Below are positions 47,843-59,040 of a DNA stretch of 64,000 nt, piece after piece. The stretch covers positions 124,001 through 188,000 of the forward strand of contig NZ_SOMG01000014.1 of the NCBI RefSeq assembly GCF_004402045.1, in the 5' to 3' direction. Both the position numbers and the translations under genes were made by a program. The notes under the pieces were generated by a model, which saw only the letters and a list, made by a program, of their open reading frames with translations, was not told where the DNA came from and made no database searches. The first letter of the stretch is position 1; the number at the start of each line of letters is the position of its first letter. The DNA comes from Lelliottia nimipressuralis (GTDB lineage: Bacteria > Pseudomonadota > Gammaproteobacteria > Enterobacterales > Enterobacteriaceae).

Positions 47843-49116
47843 TAGTGGCTCCGCTGAGGCAGATAAGGTTGCAGAAGTTGCAGCAGACGGGTCAGTGCGC
47901 CCTGGTTCTGATGCAGCACCTCGACGGCATGACGCCCGTACCACAGGCGATAATCTTCGTCAGTCAGAAGGGTCGAGACCTCTTTGACCACCGAATCCGC
48001 ATCGGTCACGGTAATTAAACCATCGGCCTGCTGCAATTTAGCGCAGATATCTTTGAAGTTAAACGTGTGTGGTCCCATCAGCACCGGAATGGCGTGGGCT
48101 GCTGGCTCCAGCGGGTTATGACCGCCGCGCGCCACCAGGCTGCCGCCAACAAAGGCCAGATCGGCAATGCCATAAAGTAGCATCAGCTCGCCCATGGTAT
48201 CGCCAATCACTACCTGAGTGCTGCCGGAAGGGATCTCACCGCTGCTGCGCAGGGTGTAGCTGAAACCGCCTTTCTGCACCATGTCGCGGGCATCTTTAAA
48301 ACGCTCCGGATGACGTGGAACGAGGATCAGCAGTAAATCGGGGAATTTTTCCAGCAACTTACGGTGCGCCTGGAGGATGATCTCTTCTTCGCCGTCGTGG
48401 GTGCTGGTCGCAATCCAGACCTGACGTCGCGGGGCCCACTGGCGACGCAGTGTGATCGCGCGGGCGGCGAGTTCAGGGGTAACCGAAATATCAAATTTCA
48501 GGCTGCCCGTTACCGCAAGCTGGTTGCGTTTGAGGCCGAGAGAGACAAAGCGTGCTGCATCTTCTTCGTTTTGCGCGGCAATCAGCGTAATTTTGCTGAG
48601 CAGGCGGCGCATAAATTTACCTAACTTGCCGTAACCTTTCGCCGAGCGCTCTGACAGGCGTGCGTTGGCAATCACCAGCGGGATTTTACGGGCATGCAGG
48701 GCGGAAATCATGTTCGGCCACAGTTCGGTTTCCATCACGATCACCAGTTTCGGGCGAACGGTATTCAGGAAACGATTCATGGCGCAGGGCAGATCGTAAG
48801 GGAGATAGACGTGTTGAACGTCTTTGCCAAAAGCGGATAACGCGCGCTCCGAGCCGGTCGGCGTCATTGTCGTGACGGTGATCGGCAGAGACGGGTAGCG
48901 GTGGCGAAGGGCGCGAACCAGCGGGATCGCCGCCAGCGTTTCACCGACAGAAACGGAATGCAGCAAAATACCGTCCGGTAAGACTTTATTGCGGCAGAAG
49001 CCATAGCGCTCAGCCCAGCGTTTACGATACGCAGGCGCTTTACGGCTACGAAGCAACAGTCTCAGCCACACCAGTGGCTGAATGATGTAGAGCAGAGCGG
49101 TATACAACAATTCCAA
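47842..49116 (-). CDS. waaA: 3-deoxy-D-manno-octulosonic acid (Kdo) transferase
   Basis: This 424-residue protein matches E. coli WaaA: a membrane-anchored N-terminus ([15 protein letters not shown]), [20 protein letters not shown], and the C-terminal [19 protein letters not shown]. It adds two Kdo residues to lipid A precursor at the inner membrane. I chose the TTG at 49116 to match the family start; an in-frame ATG 33 bases earlier is possible. Confidence 0.93.
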   Translation of the reverse strand: MELLYTALLYIIQPLVWLRLLLRSRKAPAYRKRWAERYGFCRNKVLPDGILLHSVSVGETLAAIPLVRALRHRYPSLPITVTTMTPTGSERALSAFGKDVQHVYLPYDLPCAMNRFLNTVRPKLVIVMETELWPNMISALHARKIPLVIANARLSERSAKGYGKLGKFMRRLLSKITLIAAQNEEDAARFVSLGLKRNQLAVTGSLKFDISVTPELAARAITLRRQWAPRRQVWIATSTHDGEEEIILQAHRKLLEKFPDLLLILVPRHPERFKDARDMVQKGGFSYTLRSSGEIPSGSTQVVIGDTMGELMLLYGIADLAFVGGSLVARGGHNPLEPAAHAIPVLMGPHTFNFKDICAKLQQADGLITVTDADSVVKEVSTLLTDEDYRLWYGRHAVEVLHQNQGALTRLLQLLQPYLPQRSH

Positions 49117-49182
49117 GCGATTATCCGTTTTTTTAGTTTCGGCGGGCAAATTCTAAGCATTTAAGCCGGGTAAAGCTATCTC

Positions 49183-50166
49183 TTATGCCAGATACCGTTT
49201 CAAACGGAAATAACGGCGGCCAAGTCGCCAGTGCTGGCGCAGCCCACGGGCATTTTTCCAGATGAGTGCCCAGATACCTCGGTCGAACAATTCACGAATA
49301 ATTTCGCGTTTTTTACTGAGATCGCCGATGTTGTTAATGGCGTGCAGAATGCCCAGCCCCTCTTTTGCAATCTGCCACCGGCAGGCCGGTACCCGGCGTA
49401 CGGCTTCCGGGTAACGCTGGTTGATAACATCCAGCATTTCCAGGATTTTCATGTAGTGACGAGCGTTACGCATGCGCGTGTCATCTGTCCCTGGCGTGTG
49501 CGAGACGGAGGCGGAATGAATCAGGTAGTCATAGAAGGTTTCGTCAGTGTACTGCACGCGTTTGGCCGTCAGCAGCACTTCGGTGGTCCACGGGATATCC
49601 TGGTGTCGCAGCCCATGTTCAAAGGTGAAACCCTGCTCTTTAATGAACGCGTGGCGATAAATATTCAGCCAGGTAACGTGCAGGAATTTACGCGACGCCA
49701 GCGCGCGCTGTAGCCACGTTGGGCCATCCAGTACGTCTGTGGATTGCAGTTTGTCGGACGGAAAGATTTTCTTCGACGGCCTGCCGTCATCGTAGATATA
49801 CGTGCCGTTGCAGGTCGCCACATCGAGATCGTTCTTTTTAGCCATCTCAAGCAGGCGCGGATACATACCCGGGTAAATGACATCATCGATATCCGGGAAT
49901 GCAACATACTCGCCTGTTGCTTGCGCGAGACCTGTATTACGGGCCGCTGAGACGCCCTGGTTAGCCTGGTCAATGACCTTGTAGAACGGAAATTCTCCGG
50001 CGTACTGAGCAATGATGGCGGAGGAGTTGTCGCTTGATCCGTCGTTCACAACGACCAGTTCCAGACTGTCCAGATGTTGAGCTTTGATGCTGTCGAAAAA
50101 TGCACTGAGGAATTTTTCACCGTTATAGACGGCGACTACAAGGCTCAATAAAGGTTTGTCGGACAT
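49183..50166 (-). CDS. Family-2 glycosyltransferase, lipopolysaccharide core
   Basis: This 327-residue protein has a GT-A fold start (LLSLVVAVYNGEKFL), VVNDGSSDNS, and the metal motif FPDIDDV. The ATG at 50166 has GGAGAAAGC upstream. It lies between waaA and the inner-core operon, so it very likely adds a sugar to the outer core. It is divergent from the family-4 transferase. The sugar cannot be told from sequence. Confidence 0.85.
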   Translation of the reverse strand: MSDKPLLSLVVAVYNGEKFLSAFFDSIKAQHLDSLELVVVNDGSSDNSSAIIAQYAGEFPFYKVIDQANQGVSAARNTGLAQATGEYVAFPDIDDVIYPGMYPRLLEMAKKNDLDVATCNGTYIYDDGRPSKKIFPSDKLQSTDVLDGPTWLQRALASRKFLHVTWLNIYRHAFIKEQGFTFEHGLRHQDIPWTTEVLLTAKRVQYTDETFYDYLIHSASVSHTPGTDDTRMRNARHYMKILEMLDVINQRYPEAVRRVPACRWQIAKEGLGILHAINNIGDLSKKREIIRELFDRGIWALIWKNARGLRQHWRLGRRYFRLKRYLA

Positions 50167-50323
50167 GCTTTCTCCGTTGTGTTCAGGGCAGGCCACCCAA
50201 TATGGTGATACCATTCGTGCTGTATTATATCTGGTGGATACTAAAAACATATGCCTGGAGGGACAAAGATCCTTTCAGGCGGCAAATTAGCGTCACGCGG
50301 ACGAGATTCTTAACAGGAAATGT

Positions 50324-51427
50324 ATGCATATTGTTCACACTGAAGCAGACGGCGGCAAAGGCGGACAGCCTCTGCGTATTATCAACGAATCGCTAGGGAT
50401 GATTCAGCGTGGCCATCAGGTGACTATCCTTTGTCCGGAAACTGCGCCGCTGCACGCGCTGGCGCGCGATGCCGGGTTGACGGTTGTCACGATGCCGTTG
50501 AAGCGCAAGAACCTTAAAAATCTACAGTTGCTGCGTCGCTGGTTGAAGGATAATCGCCAGTCGATTGACGTCATTAATAGCCATAACTCCGCCGATACCT
50601 GGCTGGTGGCGCTGGCAAATCTGACGCTCTCCAACCCCGTGCCGCTGGTCCGCACCCGTCATGCATCAGGTGTACCGCGCAACAACTGGACGACTCGCTG
50701 GCTGTTCCGCACGGCCTGCGCGCATATCGTGACCACAGGGGAGGCGTTACGTCATCAGGTGGCAAATATTGGTGTGCCGATGCCCCAGAGTACGTCGGTG
50801 CCAAGCGGTGTCGATACGCAGCGTTTTCACCCGGGAGATAAGCACGAAGCCCGCGCGCATTGTGGCTTATCTGAGTCAGATTTCTGGCTGGGCGTGGTGT
50901 CGCATTTACGTCCGAACAAAGGTCACAGCGTACTGCTGCGTGCCCTGGCGAAAATCGACAATCCGCAGATCAAGCTGGCGATTGTCGGCGAAGGCCCGCA
51001 CAAAGCGACGCTGGAACAGGAAATTACAGCGCTGGGGTTACAGCAACGCGTGGTGATGGCGGGACATCAAACCGAGCCAGAACGCTGGTTCCCGGCGTTT
51101 GATATTGCGCTGAGCCCTTCGCACGATATGGAAGGTGTCCCGCAGGGCGTGCTGCAATCGTTAGCCTCCCGTATTGCAACCATTGCAACGGATGCCGGTG
51201 GAACGGGAGATGCGGTGATTAACGGGCAGACGGGATTGTTGATCGCGCAGCGCGACGAAAACGCACTGCACGATGCCATATTAAAACTCTATGACGACTC
51301 AGCCCTTCGCGAGACACTCGCGCAACAGGGGTATGACTACCTGAGCACGCACTTTACCCGCGAATGTATGCTGGACGCGATGGAGAAGGTCTTCTCCGAT
51401 GCCGCTCAGCGTAGCAAATCGCGATAA
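50324..51427 (+). CDS. Family-4 glycosyltransferase in the core locus, inverted
   Basis: This 367-residue protein has a GT-B fold: GGKGGQPLRIINESL near the start, a nucleotide-sugar part with GVVSHLRPNKGH and AIVGEGPHK, and MEGVPQGVLQSLA as the donor-binding EX7E-like region. It is plus strand, unlike its core-locus neighbours, and its 3' end overlaps the wabG-like gene by 22 bases in convergent order. It probably adds an outer-core sugar. Confidence 0.85.
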   Translation: MHIVHTEADGGKGGQPLRIINESLGMIQRGHQVTILCPETAPLHALARDAGLTVVTMPLKRKNLKNLQLLRRWLKDNRQSIDVINSHNSADTWLVALANLTLSNPVPLVRTRHASGVPRNNWTTRWLFRTACAHIVTTGEALRHQVANIGVPMPQSTSVPSGVDTQRFHPGDKHEARAHCGLSESDFWLGVVSHLRPNKGHSVLLRALAKIDNPQIKLAIVGEGPHKATLEQEITALGLQQRVVMAGHQTEPERWFPAFDIALSPSHDMEGVPQGVLQSLASRIATIATDAGGTGDAVINGQTGLLIAQRDENALHDAILKLYDDSALRETLAQQGYDYLSTHFTRECMLDAMEKVFSDAAQRSKSR

Positions 51428-52515
51428 AGCGTTTGTAGCTCTCGCGCCATTCTGTCCAGGGTGAAAGGCTCCGCAGTTGCACGTGCAGCAGCGGAGTAAT
51501 CGACACCCTGTTCGCGGCCTTTCAGCCACAGAGAGATGGCCTGCTGGTAGCCTTCGCTGTCCAGCGCATCGCGCACCCAGCCGTTTTGACCCTCGGTTAT
51601 CCACTCTGCCGCGCCACAGCCGTGGCTGGTGAGCAGCGGCAAACCGCAGGCCAGCGCTTCCACGCAGACGTTCGGGAAGGGATCGTAGAGCGTCGGCAGG
51701 ATAAGCGCATCCGCCGTGCCATACACTTCGCGCACGTTGGCAACGGGCCCCAGGAACTTTACGCGTGAGGCGACTCCCAGCGCTTGCGCCAGTTTTTCAA
51801 ATTTCCGCGCATGTTTATCGCGCCCGGCAATCAGCAGCCAGACGTCAGGATGCGCCACAATGGCGCGCAGCGCGGTGGCAACACCTTTACGGCTGAAACC
51901 TGACCCAACATACGCCAGCAGCGGCGCGGCAGGGGGAATGCCCAGCGCTTCACGCTGCGAAAGGGAGCGCACGTCAGGGTTGAACTGGGCAGTGTCGACG
52001 CCGTTATAGATCACCGTCAGCTTGTCATCCGACAGCCCGAAGCGGCGGGCGATATCGTCGCGCACCATCTTCGAATTACAGATCACCTTGCGCAGCTGCG
52101 GATGGGTAAACATCTGCGTCTCAGCCTGCAGAATGTAGCGGTGATAGCGGCTCAGAGATTGCGCCCAGCGCGCCAGCGGCGACAGAATACGACCATATTG
52201 CTCAAGCCAGGTGGCGTGAACTCCATCACCCGCCCGGAAGATGGTCGCTCCCGGTATGCGTTCGTGGCTTTGCACAATATCAAACTGCGCAAAATGCGCG
52301 GCGGCTTCGGTGGCAAAGCCGGATTCACGGGCGATACGATTGCGAAACGGCGGATTGACCGTCAGCGTTTTCCAGCCTGCGGCATCTTCCCACTGGCGGG
52401 CAATCAGCGTGACGTCAAGCGAGGTATCCTGCGCCAGCACGTTAAGCGCACGTGAGACGAAACGCTCTGCGCCACCGTTGGGGTTGTAGGTCTGTCGAAC
52501 AATCGCCAGCTTCAT
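51406..52515 (-). CDS. Family-4 glycosyltransferase, WabG-like
   Basis: This 369-residue GT-B protein starts MKLAIVRQTYNPNGGAERF and has QSHERIPG, RAGDGVHATWLEQ, YVGSGFSRKG and LPTLYDPFPNVCVEALACGLP. It resembles Klebsiella WabG, which adds galacturonic acid to heptose II, more than E. coli WaaG. Its ATG overlaps the waaQ stop by 4 bases, so it is the last gene of the hldD-waaF-waaC-waaQ operon. I leave the symbol open because the substrate is inferred. Confidence 0.82.
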   Translation of the reverse strand: MKLAIVRQTYNPNGGAERFVSRALNVLAQDTSLDVTLIARQWEDAAGWKTLTVNPPFRNRIARESGFATEAAAHFAQFDIVQSHERIPGATIFRAGDGVHATWLEQYGRILSPLARWAQSLSRYHRYILQAETQMFTHPQLRKVICNSKMVRDDIARRFGLSDDKLTVIYNGVDTAQFNPDVRSLSQREALGIPPAAPLLAYVGSGFSRKGVATALRAIVAHPDVWLLIAGRDKHARKFEKLAQALGVASRVKFLGPVANVREVYGTADALILPTLYDPFPNVCVEALACGLPLLTSHGCGAAEWITEGQNGWVRDALDSEGYQQAISLWLKGREQGVDYSAAARATAEPFTLDRMARELQTLYRDLLR

Positions 52516-53621
52516 GCAGCTGTTCCCGTTTCCAGGAGCATCGTATCAATGGCGCTCAGCACCTGCTGCGGGGTGATGGCGGTGATGCAGTCTGAAACAC
52601 CGCTGTCTCCGCAGCCCGCTTTGCCGCACGGCTGACAGGTAAACCCGGCCACAATCACACGGTAGTTTACCCCCCACGGTGCCCACTTGATGGCACCGGT
52701 AGGGCCAAAGATGGCGACGGTCGGCGTACCGACGGCGCTTGCAAGGTGCATCGGCATAGAATCCACACCGAAGTACACCCGCGCGTGCTTCATGAGCGCG
52801 CCCAGCTCTTTCAGGTTCAACTGACCGCTTAAATCAAAGACCGGCTGGGTGAGGGCAGCGCGCAGTTCATCCATGTAGGCCTTCTCTTCTTTTGACGGTG
52901 CGGCGGAGAGAATAATCGGCAGGCCGCGCGCCGCCAGGTTATCAATAGTGGCTGCCAGCTTTTTGATATCCCAGGCCTTAAACATCCAGCGCGAGGTCGG
53001 GTGAACCAGAATGTAGGATTTACTCGCGAGCCCAAACCCGGCCAGTTTTTCGGCAACAGAGGCTTCTGCCGCGTCGCCAGGCACAAAGAGGGTATGTTTG
53101 TCTTCGTCGGACTGTGGATGAATGCCGATCCGGCGCAGGGCGTCCAGATTAACCTCCACCATATGACGGCTGTTGTCCTGAATCGCCGGGTAGAGCGTGG
53201 TGAACGATTTCACCCAGCGACGACGCGCCAGGCCCCCGCGTTTATCCGGCTTAAAGCCGACGGAGACGCGCGGTTTCAGGCGACGCGCCAGACGCGCGCC
53301 GTGCCAGTGTTCGGTCAGGTTAATCAGCACGTCATACTGACGGCCTTTCAGGGTATTGAGCAGCGCGCGGTAGAGGCGGAATTGTTCAAACCACCCCTTT
53401 TTACGCCAGTTGCGCCCGATAGTATGGACCTGGTCGATATGCGGGTGGCTGGTCAACATCGCCTGCGTGTCGTCATAGACCAGCGCATCGACTTCCACGT
53501 TCGGCCAGTTCTTCTTCAACACGGTGAACACCGGCGAAGTAAGCAGAACGTCACCGTGGTGACGCAACTTAACGATCAGCACGCGCTTTGGTGGACGCTC
53601 CGCTGAGAAAAAATCAGACAT
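52512..53621 (-). CDS. waaQ: Lipopolysaccharide heptosyltransferase III
   Basis: This 369-residue family-9 glycosyltransferase has RVLIVKLRHHGDVLLTSPVF, LVHPTSRWMFKAWD and a late GVDSMPMHLASAVGTPTVAIFGPTG. It adds the third heptose to the inner core. It overlaps waaC by 8 bases. Confidence 0.9.
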   Translation of the reverse strand: MSDFFSAERPPKRVLIVKLRHHGDVLLTSPVFTVLKKNWPNVEVDALVYDDTQAMLTSHPHIDQVHTIGRNWRKKGWFEQFRLYRALLNTLKGRQYDVLINLTEHWHGARLARRLKPRVSVGFKPDKRGGLARRRWVKSFTTLYPAIQDNSRHMVEVNLDALRRIGIHPQSDEDKHTLFVPGDAAEASVAEKLAGFGLASKSYILVHPTSRWMFKAWDIKKLAATIDNLAARGLPIILSAAPSKEEKAYMDELRAALTQPVFDLSGQLNLKELGALMKHARVYFGVDSMPMHLASAVGTPTVAIFGPTGAIKWAPWGVNYRVIVAGFTCQPCGKAGCGDSGVSDCITAITPQQVLSAIDTMLLETGTAA

Positions 53622-54600
53622 AGGCTCTCTCTGCTGCCAGCAAAGGCTCTAATTGCGCAAATACCGCAGCGGCACTGAGGTCGCTCAGCTGCGATGAGTA
53701 TTCCGGGCGGCAGATATATTGATTTTTTCCATAGCCGCCGATAAGACCCGGGTCCGTTGGGCCGTAAAGCGTAATATTAGGTCGATCCAGCGCCGCCGTC
53801 AGGTGGCTGAGGCCCGTATCCACGGAGACCACTGCCGCAGCGCCTGCCAGCTCCTGGGCTACGCCGTCAAGTTTCATGCGCGGCAGAACGTCCACGTAAT
53901 CAAACCCTGCTGCCAGACGTTTGGCGCGTGCTTCTTCATGTGGCGCGCCCCATGGAAGTTTGATACGTAGTCCAGCATTCCCCAGCAGGCCGATCAGTTC
54001 CCGCCAGTGCGCTTCCGGCCAGTGCTTGTCGTCGCGGGTCGTCGCATGAAGAAAAATCAGATAAGGCGAGTCTGTTTGTTGCGAACTGTGCAGGAAATGC
54101 TGAGAAATCGCGTAATCACCCTGCATTTCGGGCTTTGCATAACCAAGACTCTTTGCAAACAGCTCGCGGGTACGTTCCACCGCGTGCTGTTGCTTCGCGA
54201 TGTGGTGGCGGCGGTTATAGAACAGGCTCGCCAGCGGTTCACGGGCGGTTTGCCAGTCCATGCCGTGCTTTACGCCGTGCGCCAGACGCGTTACCAGCGC
54301 GGCGCTTTTGACCAGCCCCTGCGCGTCGATGATGGCATCGTAACGTTGCGCCTGCACTGCCTCGCGGAAGGCTTTGCGTTCGGCTTTAATCGGCGCAGAA
54401 AACCACGCTTTGCGCCAGCGGCGAATCGCCACCGGGATCGCGCGGTCGACCGCTTCATGCCAGGTGGGGATTTGCGCGAAGCCCTCTTCCACCACCCAGT
54501 CAAAACGAATACCGGGAATGGCCCGCATGGCGTCCGTCAGTGACGGCAGCGTATGCAGAACATCGCCCATTGACGAAGTTTTAACGATCAATACCCGCAT
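53614..54600 (-). CDS. waaC: Lipopolysaccharide heptosyltransferase I
   Basis: This 328-residue family-9 glycosyltransferase starts MRVLIVKTSSMGDVLHTLPSLTDA and has SVDTGLSHLTAALDRPNITLYGPTDP. It adds the first heptose to Kdo. It follows waaF by 3 bases. Confidence 0.95.
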   Translation of the reverse strand: MRVLIVKTSSMGDVLHTLPSLTDAMRAIPGIRFDWVVEEGFAQIPTWHEAVDRAIPVAIRRWRKAWFSAPIKAERKAFREAVQAQRYDAIIDAQGLVKSAALVTRLAHGVKHGMDWQTAREPLASLFYNRRHHIAKQQHAVERTRELFAKSLGYAKPEMQGDYAISQHFLHSSQQTDSPYLIFLHATTRDDKHWPEAHWRELIGLLGNAGLRIKLPWGAPHEEARAKRLAAGFDYVDVLPRMKLDGVAQELAGAAAVVSVDTGLSHLTAALDRPNITLYGPTDPGLIGGYGKNQYICRPEYSSQLSDLSAAAVFAQLEPLLAAERAYV

Positions 54601-54603
54601 TCG

Positions 54604-55650
54604 TTATCCTTCTTCGCTTAACAGCAGTTCGTTAAGCTCTTCAAGAACGCGCTGCGGGGTAATGTCGATCAGGCTCTGGTGATAGCCTTCTGCGGCATCG
54701 CCTTTGCGCACTTTGTGATAGCCGGTGATCAGGCGAATGACGCGCGCTTTATGAGAAAGCGGTGGCGTGAAGTCCGGGCTGCTTGGGCCATACAGCGCAA
54801 CCAGCGGGCGGTTGAGTGCAGCGGCGACGTGCATCAGGCCAGAGTCGTTGGTGACCACGGCGCTACAGGCGGCAATCAGGATAACCGCCTGCTCAAGCTG
54901 GGTTTCTCCCGCCAGGTTGCGGCACCATGCCTGCTGTTCGTTACTGAGCGTCGCGAGGATTTCATTGCCTGCCTCGTGGTCTTTTGCCGAACCGAACAGG
55001 ACTATCTGGTAGCCTTCGTCAATCAGCTGTTTCGCCAGCTCCGCATAGTGATAGTGCGGCCAGCGTTTTGCCGGGCCGAACTCGGCGCCAGGGCAGAAGC
55101 CAATCATCGGGCGTTCAGACGAAAGCCCAAACGCGTTGCAGGTCTGGGATTTTTCACCGTCATTAACCTGAAGCTGTGGCCAGAGCAGCGGCTGTGGCAG
55201 GTCTTTCGCGCTGCGCATCACGCCTTTGTCATAGGCCAGCGCCACGTAGCGCTCCACCATCAGCGGCCAGGCCTCTTTATCCAGTACGCGCGCATCGTTC
55301 AGCAGGCCGTAGCGCATTTCACCGCGCCAGCCGGTACGGTGCGGGATGCCTGCAAAGAAGGGCACAAGGGCAGATTTAAAGGAGTTTGGCAGGACATACG
55401 CGCGGTCATAGCGCTTCTCGCGCAGGCTATGGCCGAGCTTGCGGCGTTCGCCAATTTCCAGCGCCCCGTGGCCAAGCGGCATCGGGATCGCCTCGTTAAC
55501 TTCCGGCATACGTGATAACAGCGGACGGCACCATGCGGGTGCCATCACGTCGATTATCGCCTGGGGATAGCGCGCCTTGAGCGTGCGATAGAGACTTTGC
55601 GACATCATCATGTCGCCCACCCATGACGGGCCGATCACCAGAATTCTCAT
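54604..55650 (-). CDS. waaF: Lipopolysaccharide heptosyltransferase II
   Basis: This 348-residue family-9 glycosyltransferase starts MRILVIGPSWVGDMMMSQSLYRTL and has GFCPGAEFGPAKRWP and TNDSGLMHVAAALNRPLVALYGPSSP. It adds heptose II. It follows hldD by 2 bases. Confidence 0.96.
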   Translation of the reverse strand: MRILVIGPSWVGDMMMSQSLYRTLKARYPQAIIDVMAPAWCRPLLSRMPEVNEAIPMPLGHGALEIGERRKLGHSLREKRYDRAYVLPNSFKSALVPFFAGIPHRTGWRGEMRYGLLNDARVLDKEAWPLMVERYVALAYDKGVMRSAKDLPQPLLWPQLQVNDGEKSQTCNAFGLSSERPMIGFCPGAEFGPAKRWPHYHYAELAKQLIDEGYQIVLFGSAKDHEAGNEILATLSNEQQAWCRNLAGETQLEQAVILIAACSAVVTNDSGLMHVAAALNRPLVALYGPSSPDFTPPLSHKARVIRLITGYHKVRKGDAAEGYHQSLIDITPQRVLEELNELLLSEEG

Positions 55651-55652
55651 AC

Positions 55653-56585
55653 TTACGCGTCGCGGTTCAGCCAGGCCATATACTCCGTTACGCCTTCGGC
55701 AACGGTCTTGAACGGCTTGTCATAACCCGCTGCACGCAGGTTGGTCAGATCGGCCTGAGTGAACGCCTGATAACGGCCTTTAAGCTTGTCCGGGAAAGGA
55801 ATGTACTCAATGCTGCCTTTTTTGTGATACGCCAGCGTGGCATCAGCCACCGCCTGGAAGGATTCCGCGCGGCCGGTACCGAGGTTGAAGATGCCGGAAA
55901 CGCCGTTTTCCCAGAACCACAGGTTCACTGCGGCAACGTCGCCTACGTAGACGAAGTCACGCTTAAAGCCGTCGCTGCCTTCGAACAGTTTTGGACTTTC
56001 GCCGTTATTCAGCTGGGTGTTCAGGTGGAACGCTACGCTTGCCATGCTGCCTTTGTGGCCTTCACGCGGCCCGTAGACGTTGAAGTAACGGAAGCCCACA
56101 ATCTGGGAATTCGCTTCTGGCAGAACCTGACGGACGTATTCGTCGAACAGGAACTTGGAGTAACCGTAGACGTTCAGCGGCTGCTCATATTCGCGGGACT
56201 CGATGAAGTCCGACGTGCGGCCGCCGTAGGTTGCCGCAGAAGAGGCGTACAGGAAGGGAATTTCACGCTCGAGGCAGTAGTGCAGGATCTCTTTGGAGTA
56301 TTGATAGTTGTTGTCCATCATGTACTTGCCGTCCCACTCGGTGGTGGAAGAGCAGGCACCTTCATGGAAGATAGCTTCGATCTCGCCGAACTCTTCGCCT
56401 GCCATAATCTGGATAAGGAAGTCTTCTTTATCCATGTAGTCAGCGATGTTCAGATCCACCAGGTTGACGAACTTGGTGCCATCTTTCAGGTTGTCAACCA
56501 CCAGGATGTCGGTGATGCCTTTGTCATTGAGAGCCTTAACAATATTGCTGCCGATAAAGCCTGCGCCGCCGGTAACGATGATCAT
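55653..56585 (-). CDS. hldD: ADP-L-glycero-D-manno-heptose 6-epimerase
   Basis: This 310-residue short-chain dehydrogenase has the NADP-binding [14 protein letters not shown] and the [13 protein letters not shown] catalytic segment. It makes the heptose donor for waaC, waaF and waaQ. I start at the ATG at 56585 ([10 protein letters not shown]), as in E. coli. It heads the inner-core operon and is divergent from kbl. Confidence 0.96.
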   Translation of the reverse strand: MIIVTGGAGFIGSNIVKALNDKGITDILVVDNLKDGTKFVNLVDLNIADYMDKEDFLIQIMAGEEFGEIEAIFHEGACSSTTEWDGKYMMDNNYQYSKEILHYCLEREIPFLYASSAATYGGRTSDFIESREYEQPLNVYGYSKFLFDEYVRQVLPEANSQIVGFRYFNVYGPREGHKGSMASVAFHLNTQLNNGESPKLFEGSDGFKRDFVYVGDVAAVNLWFWENGVSGIFNLGTGRAESFQAVADATLAYHKKGSIEYIPFPDKLKGRYQAFTQADLTNLRAAGYDKPFKTVAEGVTEYMAWLNRDA

Positions 56586-56800
56586 AACTGTAACCTTTGA
56601 AGTGTGAAGCCCGGGGACAATCCCGGACGCTAATGTTTCTATCATATCATTAGTATGGCTGCCCTTCAGCCATTCACCTTCATAGGGCAGGGGTACGCGT
56701 GATTTATGCTGCAAAAACGACAAGAGATAATGTGTCATCTCGTCATGAACTATAGGTTTGGGTAATATGTCCCGAAATTTGCCGAGTCTGGAGAATTGCA

Positions 56801-57997
56801 ATGCGTGGTGATTTTTACAAACAGTTAAACAGCGACCTCGACACCGCACGTGCGGAAGGGTTGTTCAAGGAAGAGCGTATTATCACGTCTGCTCAGCAGG
56901 CGGACATCACCGTTGCCGATGGCAGCCATGTGATCAACTTTTGTGCGAACAACTACTTAGGTCTTGCGAATCACCCTGAGCTGATTGCCGCTGCGAAAAA
57001 CGGCATGGACACCCACGGTTTCGGTATGGCCTCCGTACGCTTTATCTGCGGTACCCAGGACAGCCACAAGCAGCTTGAGAAAAAGCTGGCGAACTTCTTA
57101 GGGATGGAAGACGCGATTCTGTACTCCTCCTGCTTCGACGCCAACGGCGGTCTGTTTGAGACCCTGCTTGGTGCAGAAGATGCAATTATCTCCGACGCCC
57201 TGAACCACGCTTCCATCATTGACGGCGTGCGTCTGTGCAAAGCGAAGCGTTTCCGTTACGCCAACAACGACATGGCGGAGCTGGAAGCGCGTCTGAAAGA
57301 AGCGCGCGAAGCAGGCGCTCGCCATGTGCTGATCGCCACCGACGGCGTGTTCTCGATGGACGGCGTGATCGCCAACCTGAAGGGCGTGTGTGACCTGGCG
57401 GATAAATACGATGCGCTGGTGATGGTCGATGACTCTCACGCGGTTGGTTTTGTCGGCGAAAACGGCCGTGGTTCCCACGAATACTGTGATGTGATGGGCC
57501 GCGTGGACATCATCACCGGTACGCTGGGCAAAGCGCTCGGCGGCGCATCTGGCGGCTACACCGCTGCGCGCAAAGAGGTGGTGGAGTGGCTGCGCCAGCG
57601 CTCTCGCCCGTATCTGTTCTCCAACTCCCTGGCACCGGCGATTGTTTCTGCCTCCATCAAAGTGCTGGAGATGGTGGAGTCCGGCGCTGAGCTGCGCGAC
57701 CGCCTGTGGTCCAACGCCCGTCTGTTCCGTGAAAAAATGAGCGCTGCAGGGTTTACCCTGGCCGGTGCTGACCACGCGATCATTCCGGTCATGCTGGGCG
57801 ATGCGGTCGTTGCGCAGACGTTTGCCCGCGAGCTGCAAAAAGAAGGGATTTACGTCACCGGGTTCTTCTTCCCGGTGGTGCCAAAAGGTCAGGCGCGTAT
57901 CCGCACCCAGATGTCTGCGGCGCATTCGCCTGAACAAATTGAGCGTGCGGTGGAAGCCTTTACCCGCATCGGCAAACAGCTGGGCGTAATTGCCTGA
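56801..57997 (+). CDS. kbl: 2-amino-3-ketobutyrate CoA ligase
   Basis: This 398-residue PLP enzyme has the binding Lys244 in [13 protein letters not shown] and the family start [15 protein letters not shown]. It splits 2-amino-3-ketobutyrate to glycine and acetyl-CoA, the second step of threonine breakdown. It is followed 9 bases later by tdh. Confidence 0.97.
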   Translation: MRGDFYKQLNSDLDTARAEGLFKEERIITSAQQADITVADGSHVINFCANNYLGLANHPELIAAAKNGMDTHGFGMASVRFICGTQDSHKQLEKKLANFLGMEDAILYSSCFDANGGLFETLLGAEDAIISDALNHASIIDGVRLCKAKRFRYANNDMAELEARLKEAREAGARHVLIATDGVFSMDGVIANLKGVCDLADKYDALVMVDDSHAVGFVGENGRGSHEYCDVMGRVDIITGTLGKALGGASGGYTAARKEVVEWLRQRSRPYLFSNSLAPAIVSASIKVLEMVESGAELRDRLWSNARLFREKMSAAGFTLAGADHAIIPVMLGDAVVAQTFARELQKEGIYVTGFFFPVVPKGQARIRTQMSAAHSPEQIERAVEAFTRIGKQLGVIA

Positions 57998-58006
57998 GGA
58001 CGTGTG

Positions 58007-59032
58007 ATGAAAGCGTTATCCAAACTGAAAGCGGAAGAAGGGATTTGGATGACCGACGTGCCGGAGCCGGAAGTCGGTCATAACGATCTGCTGATCAAAA
58101 TTCGTAAAACGGCTATCTGCGGTACTGACGTTCACATCTACAACTGGGACCAGTGGTCACAGAAAACCATTCCGGTACCGATGGTTGTCGGTCACGAGTA
58201 TGTCGGCGAAGTGGTGGGTATTGGTCAGGAAGTGAAAGGCTTCAAAATTGGCGACCGCGTCTCCGGTGAAGGCCATATTACCTGCGGTCACTGCCGTAAC
58301 TGCCGCGGTGGGCGTACCCACCTGTGCCGTAATACCATCGGCGTGGGCGTGAACCGTCCGGGTTGCTTCGCGGAATACCTGGTGATCCCGGCTTTTAACG
58401 CGTTCAAAATTCCAGACAATATTTCTGACGATCTGGCCTCCATCTTCGATCCGTTCGGTAACGCGGTTCACACGGCGCTCTCCTTCGATCTGGTCGGTGA
58501 AGATGTTTTGGTCTCCGGTGCGGGCCCCATCGGCATTATGGCGGCAGCGGTCGCGAAGCACGTCGGTGCGCGTAATGTCGTGATTACCGATGTAAATGAA
58601 TATCGTCTGTCACTGGCGCGCAAAATGGGCGTGACCCGCGCGGTGGATGTCTCGAAAGAGAGCCTGACCGACGTGATGGAAGAGCTGGGCATGACCGAAG
58701 GTTTTGACGTGGGTCTGGAGATGTCCGGTGCGCCACCGGCGTTCCGCACAATGCTGGATACCATGAACCACGGCGGCCGCATCGCAATGCTGGGTATTCC
58801 ACCGTCGGATATGTCTATCGACTGGAACAAAGTCATCTTCAAGGGGCTGTTCATCAAAGGCATCTATGGCCGCGAGATGTTTGAAACCTGGTACAAGATG
58901 GCGGCGTTGATTCAGTCTGGTCTGGATCTGTCCCCGATTATCACTCATCGTTTCTCCATTGATGAGTTCCAGAAAGGCTTTGACGCGATGCGTTCAGGGC
59001 AGTCCGGGAAGGTTATTCTGAGCTGGGATTAA
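58007..59032 (+). CDS. tdh: L-threonine 3-dehydrogenase
   Basis: This 341-residue zinc dehydrogenase has the catalytic Cys in [24 protein letters not shown], and the structural zinc cysteines in [15 protein letters not shown]. It oxidises threonine for kbl. A GTG directly before the ATG is also in frame; I use the ATG at 58007, as in E. coli. Confidence 0.97.
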   Translation: MKALSKLKAEEGIWMTDVPEPEVGHNDLLIKIRKTAICGTDVHIYNWDQWSQKTIPVPMVVGHEYVGEVVGIGQEVKGFKIGDRVSGEGHITCGHCRNCRGGRTHLCRNTIGVGVNRPGCFAEYLVIPAFNAFKIPDNISDDLASIFDPFGNAVHTALSFDLVGEDVLVSGAGPIGIMAAAVAKHVGARNVVITDVNEYRLSLARKMGVTRAVDVSKESLTDVMEELGMTEGFDVGLEMSGAPPAFRTMLDTMNHGGRIAMLGIPPSDMSIDWNKVIFKGLFIKGIYGREMFETWYKMAALIQSGLDLSPIITHRFSIDEFQKGFDAMRSGQSGKVILSWD

Positions 59033-59040
59033 ACCTGCCT

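Noticed and set aside
49117..50323. RfaH ops/JUMPStart element before core-locus genes
   Set aside because: The GGCGGTAG core was not found upstream of the minus-strand or plus-strand core operons visible here.
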